The notes beneath the pieces were generated by a model. That model saw only the letters and a program-made list of their open reading frames with translations. It was not told the origin of the DNA and made no database searches. 64,000 nucleotides of DNA. It comes from Chitinophagaceae bacterium (lineage in GTDB: Bacteria > Bacteroidota > Bacteroidia > Chitinophagales > Chitinophagaceae). Position numbers and translations under genes: made by a program. Shown one piece after another: positions 16,844-24,622 of the stretch; the first letter of the stretch is position 1; every line of letters begins with the position of its first letter. The stretch spans positions 62,001 through 126,000 of the forward strand of contig JAGKWS010000006.1 in assembly GCA_021151685.1 (NCBI GenBank), in the 5' to 3' direction.

Positions 16844-17617
16844 ATGAAAAAATATGCCATTGTGGCCGCACTGGTAGCCGCAAGTACCTACACACATGCA
16901 CAGGTGAGCTGGGAGGCCGACTACGCACCGTATCAGGAGGCCTCGGTTTACAAAATAGAAGGAGAAGGGCACAAAATTGGTGGCAATTCCAACGCTGGTA
17001 CCATCAGATTATACAACGCAGACCATTCTCTGTGGAAAGAGTTTCCGGTGCCCACAATTACCAGCTCCGACTATTTTTACACCGTTATCCCTCCCACCAA
17101 ACACCTGTTTAATAGCGATGATGACATAGAAATTGGGGTAATGATACCTGGCGGTAGCGGATTGGCCGATGACCGTTTGTTAATCTTCTCAGAAACGGGT
17201 TCTATCGTGTTCGACCATGTTGGCGCAACCAGTGTGCAAATAAAAGAAGTAAATGGGCAATGGAAGTTGATATTTGTGAACGTACCACCCTCCCCGGCGC
17301 TGGGTTTTGTTAAAGTCTATGGCCTGCCGGGGCTATATACTACCGGGCCCAAAACATTGCCGGGTGGCATAAAAAGCGAATTGTACCCCAACCCTGTAAC
17401 CCATGCAGCAACCGTTGCGTACAAACTACCCGACGGGGTACACACTGCGCAAATGACAGTTACCAATGCAATGGGCCAGGTAGTAAAAACCTACACCATT
17501 ACCGACCAATACAGCAACGTGCTCATATACAAAGACGCTATGCCCCCCGGTATGTACACTTACACCATTTCCAGCACAGGTGCTGCCCACCGTGGCGGTA
17601 CGTTTATGGTAGAGTAG
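16844..17617 (+). CDS. Secreted protein with T9SS type A sorting domain
   Basis: A 257-residue exported protein. The start at 16844 gives a clean signal peptide (MKKYAIVAALVAASTYTHAQ); an upstream in-frame ATG at 16748 would bury it. Residues ~20-170 are a beta-rich domain without recognised motifs. The last ~80 residues are a T9SS sorting domain: SELYPNPVTHAATVAYKLPD, NAMGQVVKTYTI and PPGMYTYTISS. It should be exported by Sec, then secreted or attached to the cell surface by T9SS. Confidence 0.85.
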   Translation: MKKYAIVAALVAASTYTHAQVSWEADYAPYQEASVYKIEGEGHKIGGNSNAGTIRLYNADHSLWKEFPVPTITSSDYFYTVIPPTKHLFNSDDDIEIGVMIPGGSGLADDRLLIFSETGSIVFDHVGATSVQIKEVNGQWKLIFVNVPPSPALGFVKVYGLPGLYTTGPKTLPGGIKSELYPNPVTHAATVAYKLPDGVHTAQMTVTNAMGQVVKTYTITDQYSNVLIYKDAMPPGMYTYTISSTGAAHRGGTFMVE

Positions 17618-17705
17618 TGGGCCAAAGCTAAATAGTGAATAAAAAATAATACAATGCCTTCGGCCATTGAAATGATGTCTGAAAGAAATAGAATTACGCT
17701 ATCAT

Positions 17706-20700
17706 ATGAATACAAACAAGCAATTTGTTGAAGCATTACTCCAAAAGCTATCGGTAGGCAGTACAAGATCGGTATTGTTAAATGCCCTGCCCAAAAAGTT
17801 GCTAAGTAGAGTTGCGTTGTCAGACTTTCGGTATTTGAAGGAAAAAATGCCTGTCGATTTTGTAAATACTATTACATCAGAGCAGCAGTTTTCTTTCAAA
17901 TTCACTACCGATGTAAAGAAGACAGAGGACGAAAAAGAGCTGAAGGTGGCTATGATTGCAAAACGACTTGCAGCCATAAAATACGACCACGACGACTATC
18001 TGAAAGAACATGGCGTGGCTACATTTGGTTTCGGATACCCCATACTGGTAAGGAAAAACCCCAAAGACGAGAAGAAGTACATTGTAGCTCCTGTTTTCAT
18101 TTTTCCGCTCGATATAAAGCAAACCTACGACAAGAAGCGAGAGTGGATAATAAGCAAAAGTGCAGACGATGAGGTAAGGCTAAATGAAGTGCTGTATTCT
18201 TTTCTTGAGGGAAATGAGCACATAAGAATGCCGGCTATATCCGAGGAAATGTTGGCAGATGGGGTGTTGGACAAGGCTGAAATAGTTCGGTTTTGCGAGG
18301 AGTTTTTTAGCCAGATACCCGGCAATGAACTGAATTATCCCAACTGGGAACAAACCGGTGTACTGCCCGATAAAATTGAAGACAAACATTTTGCGCAAAC
18401 TACTATTATTTGGGATGGTGTATTCTCTATATACAAAGGGCAAAAGCAAAGTCTCATAAAAGATGTTACCAGCATGCTGGAAAACATTGAAGAATTCACT
18501 ACCTACGGTAGTATAAGTCCGTGGCAACATGCACATAGCCCAATGCCTACAGACCCAAGTCAGAATGGGGTTTTGCGGTCGCTTACCGTAAGCAGGAATA
18601 TTGTCATTCAGGGCCCTCCCGGTACAGGTAAAAGCCAAACCCTTACAGCAATAGTTACATCAGCCATCGCCCAGCAGAAAAAGGTGCTGATAGTTTGCGA
18701 AAAACGTACCGCATTAGAGGTCCTCAAAGACAATCTGATCAGGTTAATTCCGGAGTTAAAAGAAAGTATTGCACTGATAGAAGACGTATCAAAAGATAGA
18801 GGCGTTCTGGTCGAAATGGTTCGGAATAGAACGGCAAAACATCTTGTTGGTTTGCACAATCGTTTAGGCGACGACATCAGGCGGTTTGAAGAACGGGCAA
18901 AGAAAATAGACGACCAATATCAAAAACTGAAGCAGCCAATACTGGGCAATGAAAGGTTCCGGGAGCTGGTGGCCAAGTGGATGAAAATGTACAAAGACGG
19001 TACTAATCAGGATGCCCTGTATCATTTTCAAACAACGTTTGGCAACATTCCAGCCAACTCGCCCGAGATTGCAGATTGTCAGGATAAAGTGTCAGATGGT
19101 AGTGTACTCTTTGGGAAAGTACAAGAATACTATCACTATTTATCCGATAAAATACCCGTGCAGGCCGTGTTTTCTACGGGTAGCGATAAAGAATTTCTTC
19201 AACGGCTAAACATGTTGAATGGCAAAATAACTGAGTATAAAAAAGAAATTCATAACGCTCAAAATAATGCAGTAACTCAATTTCAACAACTACAAAAACA
19301 AGAAGCAGATAAAATTGCACAGCTTTTGCAGTCGGTTGCAAAAATTGCAACAAAATGGCCCGATAAAAATGTATTGTCAATATCTTTTATAGATAGATTG
19401 TTGGCTGCTTTTGTGTCGTCTAAAAGAGAATATTTGTTAGATGTAAAGTTGTTACATAGTTATTATACTCAATTGACCGAGTTTTGGAAAAAGAACTTTT
19501 CAACAATTTTGCCGATAGACAGTGTGTTGAAAAATGCGGGCGAGTGCAACCGCAAAGTTTCTGAATGGCATAGTGCCCAATATGATACATATTGTAAATC
19601 TTATTTCTTCATCGTCAACAAGGCCGATACACAGGCATTACAAAACAATCTGACGAATACAATTGCCGAGGTGCACGCTATATTGGCTTTCGGAAGTAAA
19701 GACCTATCTACACTAACCTTTGAGCACCTGCTCGAATATTTAGATGAAGTATTACTCATCATTGCAGAAATACAGAATAAGGCCACATATGTGCAGGCCT
19801 ATTTTGCATGGGTGAGTTTTGAAAACAAATTGAGCCGGTTAGAGAAAGAGTGTATCGAAAAACTGAAAAAGCAACCAGCAAAAAATTGGCATGCATTTTT
19901 TGAAAAAGCAATTACTTACCACTCATTGCTCTCTACCGATAAACATGATGATTTGCCGGTATCTGATGAAACAACAAGAATCCTTAACGATCTGGGCCTG
20001 AAAATTCAGACACAACAAAAAAGCCAGATAATTGACAACATCAATAGTTGGTTTGTGCAGGGGCAGGCGCACATCAAAGAAACTGGCCTTACGGTAAACC
20101 AGATATATAATTTGAGGGGTGCAAAAGGACAAACAAGAAACTCGCTCAGGAAAATTGTTGCCACAAATTTTGATGCATTTGTTAGTTTCTTTCCTGTATT
20201 GTTGCTAAACCCAACCACTTGCAGTTCCCTGCTCCCCCTAAAGCCCGGCCTGTTCGATATTGTAATATTTGACGAAGCCAGCCAGCTAAGGGTAGAGGAT
20301 ACTTTTGCGGCCCTTGTAAGGGGCAAACAAGTAATAGTTTCAGGCGACAGCCAACAAATGCCACCGTCCAGTTACTTTGAAGGGAACAATTATACAGTAG
20401 AAGATGTGGAGGACGAAGATGACGAGGAGGAACATATAGACACATTGAAAAAAGAAATGGCCTTCAAAGAGTCATTGCTGGAGTATGCCATAGACTTAGG
20501 GTATCAGGAAACCTATCTCGATATGCATTATCGTTCCAAACACCCCGATTTAATTGAATTCTCGAATGTTTGCTTCTATGGTGGCCGGTTGTTACCTATG
20601 CCTGCTATACATAACGACACCCCAATCACATATACGCATCTGAAAGGCATTACAGAAAACCGGGGGAATGTGAAAGAGGCCGAAGAGGTTTTGCGGTTAT

Positions 20701-21569
20701 TGCGAGAAGATGTTTCAGACGTACATTCGGTAGGGGTAGCTACATTCAATCTCCCTCAACGAAACCTCATTCTGAAACTAATTGGTGAGGAGCGCAGCAA
20801 GGACAGCGATTTTAATAGAAAGATGACCATTCTTGAAAAAAATGGCTTTTTCGTAAAAAACCTCGAAAACATTCAAGGCGATGAAAAAGACGTAATTATA
20901 CTCAGTACAACGTTTGGAATGTCTCCGTCCAATACGTTCAGACTACATTTTGGCCCGGTATCAACCGGAACCAATGGATACAGATTGCTGAATGTGATAT
21001 TGACAAGGGCAAAAGTGAAGATGCATGTGCTTACCTCAATACCCGAAAACAGAATCTCAGAGTATACCGACAGGCTTCGATCTTCTAAAACAGGAAAAGT
21101 AGACGGCACAACGGGTTTGCTCGCATATCTGGCCTACGCAAAGGCCGTTAGCGAAGGGAAAACAACTGAAAAGAACGACATTCTTACATTTATCAAAAAC
21201 AATATTACTATCGGGGCTTCATCATCTTCCCGTAATATGTACCAATTCACCGAATCGCCTTTTGAGGAAGAGGTGGTAAGCTGGCTAAGTGAAGTAATAC
21301 CATCGGAACGCATTGAACTGCAACACAAAGCCGGTGGCTTCAGGATAGATATTGTGATACACCCCTTGCCCGGCAGCACGGCCAAAAAACTGGCAATAGA
21401 GTGCGATGGCGCAGCCTATCATAGCGATGAGCTGGCATGGCACTACGATATATACAGGCAAAAACAATTGGAGGAACATTTCACATTTCACCGTATTTGG
21501 TCTACAAACTGGTGGCGAAACCCCAAAGAAGAATTTGATAAATTACGCTTGTTTATACAACAAAATTGA
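17706..21569 (+). CDS. DUF4011-like / SF1 helicase / Vsr-like (MTES_1575) nuclease fusion, putative defence gene
   Basis: A 1287-residue multidomain protein. The N-terminal ~250 residues (RLAAIKYDHDDYLKEHG ... IVAPVFIFPLDI) resemble DUF4011. Walker A is GPPGTGKS at ~302-309. After a ~550-residue helical insert come Walker B FDEASQ (~854), motif III VSGDSQQMPPSSYF, LDMHYRSKHPDLI and motif VI LNVILTRAK, as in UPF1-like SF1 helicases. The last ~100 residues form a Vsr/DUF559-type endonuclease: SPFEEEVVSWL, GGFRIDIVIHP, IECDGAAYHS and FHRIWSTNWWR. DUF4011-helicase-Vsr is the architecture reported for the single-gene Hhe antiphage system, so defence is likely but inferred. It converges on the zinc-ribbon gene with a 28-bp gap. 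Composition is somewhat A+T richer than the flanks. Confidence 0.88.
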   Translation: MNTNKQFVEALLQKLSVGSTRSVLLNALPKKLLSRVALSDFRYLKEKMPVDFVNTITSEQQFSFKFTTDVKKTEDEKELKVAMIAKRLAAIKYDHDDYLKEHGVATFGFGYPILVRKNPKDEKKYIVAPVFIFPLDIKQTYDKKREWIISKSADDEVRLNEVLYSFLEGNEHIRMPAISEEMLADGVLDKAEIVRFCEEFFSQIPGNELNYPNWEQTGVLPDKIEDKHFAQTTIIWDGVFSIYKGQKQSLIKDVTSMLENIEEFTTYGSISPWQHAHSPMPTDPSQNGVLRSLTVSRNIVIQGPPGTGKSQTLTAIVTSAIAQQKKVLIVCEKRTALEVLKDNLIRLIPELKESIALIEDVSKDRGVLVEMVRNRTAKHLVGLHNRLGDDIRRFEERAKKIDDQYQKLKQPILGNERFRELVAKWMKMYKDGTNQDALYHFQTTFGNIPANSPEIADCQDKVSDGSVLFGKVQEYYHYLSDKIPVQAVFSTGSDKEFLQRLNMLNGKITEYKKEIHNAQNNAVTQFQQLQKQEADKIAQLLQSVAKIATKWPDKNVLSISFIDRLLAAFVSSKREYLLDVKLLHSYYTQLTEFWKKNFSTILPIDSVLKNAGECNRKVSEWHSAQYDTYCKSYFFIVNKADTQALQNNLTNTIAEVHAILAFGSKDLSTLTFEHLLEYLDEVLLIIAEIQNKATYVQAYFAWVSFENKLSRLEKECIEKLKKQPAKNWHAFFEKAITYHSLLSTDKHDDLPVSDETTRILNDLGLKIQTQQKSQIIDNINSWFVQGQAHIKETGLTVNQIYNLRGAKGQTRNSLRKIVATNFDAFVSFFPVLLLNPTTCSSLLPLKPGLFDIVIFDEASQLRVEDTFAALVRGKQVIVSGDSQQMPPSSYFEGNNYTVEDVEDEDDEEEHIDTLKKEMAFKESLLEYAIDLGYQETYLDMHYRSKHPDLIEFSNVCFYGGRLLPMPAIHNDTPITYTHLKGITENRGNVKEAEEVLRLLREDVSDVHSVGVATFNLPQRNLILKLIGEERSKDSDFNRKMTILEKNGFFVKNLENIQGDEKDVIILSTTFGMSPSNTFRLHFGPVSTGTNGYRLLNVILTRAKVKMHVLTSIPENRISEYTDRLRSSKTGKVDGTTGLLAYLAYAKAVSEGKTTEKNDILTFIKNNITIGASSSSRNMYQFTESPFEEEVVSWLSEVIPSERIELQHKAGGFRIDIVIHPLPGSTAKKLAIECDGAAYHSDELAWHYDIYRQKQLEEHFTFHRIWSTNWWRNPKEEFDKLRLFIQQN

Positions 21570-21597
21570 TGCTTGTATCGTGTATAGCCAGTCAATA

Positions 21598-22737
21598 TCA
21601 ATATCCCGTTTGGCTGGTGTTTTGCCACACGCTCGCCCAGTACCATATACCGGCAGCCAGTGCCAGCAGCACCAGTACAAACAAAAATATCTTCCCTGCG
21701 CTATAGGGCCGTGTGCCTATCACCTCGCCGGTGCGGGCATTTACCGCCACCCGGTAGGTTTTGCCACCATGTTTGTAGGTACACATCCACACAGGTAGCA
21801 GCACATAGGCAAGGGCGGTATTGAAATAGCGTGTATCAAGCGAATGCACCCGCTGCTCATCGCCGCCTATATCTCCTTGTACGGCAGACAAGATGGTAGC
21901 TTCCGTATACCCTTTTGCAGTGCCAAATGCTTTTGTATGGGTTACCTGAAAAGTTTCTGAGCGGAAACCACTGAGAAAACGTTCGTCGAAGGCTGTAAGA
22001 GATGGAAAATCCCATGGATCCAGCTTTTGCGAGAGTTCCTCGTCCAGCGTGGCACTGGCAGACACCAGCAAATTGACAAACACATTCCTTACCGTGCCCG
22101 AGGCCGAAGACCACCGGGTATGGCGCACTTGCCGTGTCTTGGTAAGTTGCTGCCCGTTTTCCACAGTAGTGTATGTTTCTGTGGTATAATAATAGTCTCC
22201 CCGTTCTCCCTTATATCGGGTAGTAGTGTCGGTATCAAACAGCCAGTGTGGGTAGTAGCAGCCGCGTAGCCGGTTGGCCTGTCCGGTTACCGTTGCTTTC
22301 AAATCGCCGGGGGCAAACCATCTTTCACCAACCCACCTGGTCAGGGCATCCTTCGCTTCCTTATGTGCCAACTGAAATGGCAGCACGGCATGTGGCCGCA
22401 ACAAGCGGCTATCGGCAGCCAAGGCCAGCATCAGCGGGGTAGCGCAAAACGGGCATACGTCCGACGTAATACCCGCATCCAGTTGCGATGATGCACCACA
22501 GGTGCCGCATTTTACCGATTGTGGCTTGGTATCTGTTACAGAAATACCATCGTATTGATGACAGAAATTGTTATAATCTATACGGGTGCCGTCTGCCGGT
22601 TTAGAGTCTATTGCGTTTTCTGTGCCACAATAGGTGCATTGCAACCGTCCTGTGCCCGGTGCATAATGCAGTATGGCACCGCATCCGGCACATTTTATTT
22701 CCAGTGCCGCATTGGTCGCATCGTTGGTGTATGACAT
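21598..22737 (-). CDS. Zinc-ribbon membrane protein paired with the SPFH gene
   Basis: A 379-residue protein. Two zinc ribbons open it: CAGCGAIL ... CTYCGTEN and CGTCGASS ... CPFCATPL. A mixed domain follows with RLRGCYYPHWLFDTDTTTRY and a conserved-looking SLDTRYFNTALAYVLLPVWM. Near the C-terminus KTYRVAVNARTGEVIGTRPY leads into a transmembrane helix (IFLFVLVLLALAAGIWYWA). Such proteins are sometimes annotated as PriA-like, but there is no helicase domain. It is 33 bp downstream of the SPFH gene, so the two are probably one operon acting at the membrane. Function unknown. Confidence 0.8.
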   Translation of the reverse strand: MSYTNDATNAALEIKCAGCGAILHYAPGTGRLQCTYCGTENAIDSKPADGTRIDYNNFCHQYDGISVTDTKPQSVKCGTCGASSQLDAGITSDVCPFCATPLMLALAADSRLLRPHAVLPFQLAHKEAKDALTRWVGERWFAPGDLKATVTGQANRLRGCYYPHWLFDTDTTTRYKGERGDYYYTTETYTTVENGQQLTKTRQVRHTRWSSASGTVRNVFVNLLVSASATLDEELSQKLDPWDFPSLTAFDERFLSGFRSETFQVTHTKAFGTAKGYTEATILSAVQGDIGGDEQRVHSLDTRYFNTALAYVLLPVWMCTYKHGGKTYRVAVNARTGEVIGTRPYSAGKIFLFVLVLLALAAGIWYWASVWQNTSQTGY

Positions 22738-22770
22738 GTTTTTCCTACTCGGTAATATTTGGGGGAAACA

Positions 22771-23868
22771 CTATGGTACCAGCGGTGGTGGTGTCTGCCC
22801 CAGTATAGAAGCGAGTTCGGGCAGTGTATTGGCAGTACCCCATGCGGCCATGCCGGCTTTCCATACCTGTGTATGGTGGTTTACGGTGCCATTTTGTATC
22901 ATTTGTTGTATTGCGGCCAGCGTATGTGGCCCGTTTTGCTGCCCATTCAATGCTACAAAATATTGTGCCGATGCGGGCAATGGTGGTGGGCCTTGTGGCA
23001 TTGGTTGTGGTTGCTGAAACATATTGGCTACCTGCCCCATCATACCTGCCCCCATACCCAACCCCAGCCCGGCTCCTGCCAAACCTCCGTTGGGGTTTTC
23101 TGCGGCTTTTTCCATAGCATTGGCCGCCTGAAACTGTGCGTAGGCACCCAAATTGCCCACAATACCCATACTGGTGCGCTTGTCCAGAGCTGCTTCTACT
23201 TCGGGTGGTAATGATATGTTTTCTATGAGAAACTGCGTAAGGGTAAGCCCCATTGCACTATAGTCGGGGCTGGTTTTCTGCATCACAAGGCCCGAAAGTT
23301 CGTCGTACCGCATGGTTAAATCCAGTATGGGTATGCCGGACGAAGCCACTACATCCATCCCGCGCGATACTGCAATATTGCGCAATTGCTCATTGATGAG
23401 TGCTACGGTAAAATCGGGATTGGTGGCAGACACTTCTTTGATAAATGTAGCTGCATCTGCCACGCGGAATGCATAACTGCCAAAAGCACGCAGGCGCACC
23501 GGGCCAAACTCGGCATCGCGCATCATTACCGGATTTTTGGTGCCCCATTTCTGGTTGGTAAACTGGCGTGTAGACACAAAGTACACATCAGCCTTGAAGG
23601 GACTTGCGAAACCATGCTTCCAGCCACGCAGGGTGCTGAGGATGGGCATGTTTTCGGTGGTAAGGGTATACATGCCGGGTTTATAAACATCGGCAATTAC
23701 CCCCTGATTCATAAAAACAGCCACTTGCGACTCGCGTACGGTCAGTTTGGCACCATTCTTAATCTCATCATTGTATCGGGGAAATTTCCAGATAATGGTT
23801 TCGGCATCGGTATCTACCCATTCTATAATGTCTACCAGCTCGCCCAGCAGTTTGTTCAGAAGTCCCAT
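22771..23868 (-). CDS. SPFH-domain (COG4260, virion-core-like) protein with C-terminal GYF_2 domain
   Basis: A 365-residue protein. Residues ~1-230 form the SPFH/band-7-like domain of the YdjL/virion core type (TIIWKFPRYNDEIKNGAKL, VRESQVAVFMNQG, FGSYAFRVADAATFIKEV). A Gly/Ala/Met-rich linker (GLGLGMGAGMMG) and Pro/Gln stretch follow. The last ~55 residues are a GYF_2 (DUF4339) domain: YFVALNGQQNGPHTLAAIQQ ... VWKAGMAAW. Many relatives instead end in a zinc ribbon; here zinc ribbons are on the adjacent gene. It probably forms membrane-associated oligomers. A TACATTCG element about 28 bases upstream may be its promoter. Confidence 0.85.
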   Translation of the reverse strand: MGLLNKLLGELVDIIEWVDTDAETIIWKFPRYNDEIKNGAKLTVRESQVAVFMNQGVIADVYKPGMYTLTTENMPILSTLRGWKHGFASPFKADVYFVSTRQFTNQKWGTKNPVMMRDAEFGPVRLRAFGSYAFRVADAATFIKEVSATNPDFTVALINEQLRNIAVSRGMDVVASSGIPILDLTMRYDELSGLVMQKTSPDYSAMGLTLTQFLIENISLPPEVEAALDKRTSMGIVGNLGAYAQFQAANAMEKAAENPNGGLAGAGLGLGMGAGMMGQVANMFQQPQPMPQGPPPLPASAQYFVALNGQQNGPHTLAAIQQMIQNGTVNHHTQVWKAGMAAWGTANTLPELASILGQTPPPLVP

Positions 23869-24068
23869 GTGAGGTTTTTAAAAAGAGAATAATGACGAAT
23901 GTAAGCATTTTAGTTACACCATTTGCGCCCATAGTATGTTCATGAATCGCCGGCTCTGCCAGCACGGAAACGATTGCCTGATATTTCCGGGAAACCTACA
24001 ATCCAAACCGTTCGGCATATCGTATATATCTATCAATGAGGTTGATAAGACCGCACATATCATAACAC

Positions 24069-24076
24069 TAACTTTG
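24069..24076 (+). promoter_or_regulatory. Promoter -7 element, leaderless start of msrB
   Basis: TAACTTTG matches TAnnTTTG and ends six bases before the ATG at 24083, supporting that start over the in-frame codon at 23936. Confidence 0.55.
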
Positions 24077-24082
24077 TACATC

Positions 24083-24616
24083 ATGCGTACCATACTGAAA
24101 ATGATGATGGCTGCAACTACCCTGCTGACAGCAGCTTGCAGCAACGCACAGAACAAGACCGAAAACAACAGGAAGATGAGCGAACAGACAAAGCCCAACC
24201 CGTACTACTCGCGTACCGACACCAACAAACTAACCGTGAGTAACGAAGAGTGGAAGAAACTGCTACCGGCCGATGTGTACCGTATAGCGCGGCTGGCCGG
24301 TACCGAATACGCCTTCTCTGGCAAGTATTGGAAGACCGATGTAAAGGGCATGTACTACTGTGTGGTATGTGGTAACCCGCTCTTCAAATCGGGAGCCAAG
24401 TTTGCCAGCTCTTGCGGATGGCCCAGCTTTTACGAAACCATCAGACCCAATAGTGTAGAGTACCTGCAAGACGACTCGCATGGTATGAGCCGCATAGAGG
24501 TGCGCTGTGGCCGTTGCGAATCGCACCTGGGCCATATATTCGACGATGGTCCGGCACCTACCTTCAAGCGGTTCTGTATGAACTCGGCCGTGCTGGACTT
24601 TGAGCCGGGCGAGTAA
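24083..24616 (+). CDS. msrB: Lipoprotein peptide-methionine (R)-S-oxide reductase MsrB
   Basis: A 177-residue reductase of methionine-R-sulfoxide in proteins. The lipobox LLTAAC (C19) indicates an envelope location. The MsrB domain has the structural zinc pairs C93/C96 (CVVC) and C142/C145 (CGRC), the possible resolving C111 in SSCGWPSF and the catalytic C165 in FKRFCMNS, which replaces the commoner RYCINS. VRCGRCESHLGHIFDDGP is intact. The start is fixed by the promoter and lipobox. Presumably it repairs oxidised envelope proteins. It converges on the T9SS gene with a 6-bp gap. Confidence 0.95.
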   Translation: MRTILKMMMAATTLLTAACSNAQNKTENNRKMSEQTKPNPYYSRTDTNKLTVSNEEWKKLLPADVYRIARLAGTEYAFSGKYWKTDVKGMYYCVVCGNPLFKSGAKFASSCGWPSFYETIRPNSVEYLQDDSHGMSRIEVRCGRCESHLGHIFDDGPAPTFKRFCMNSAVLDFEPGE

Positions 24617-24622
24617 TTGTCT

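Noticed and set aside
17654..17731. 25-codon open frame overlapping the start of the helicase gene
   Set aside because: Could be an upstream leader peptide, but nothing in its sequence or spacing distinguishes it from chance.
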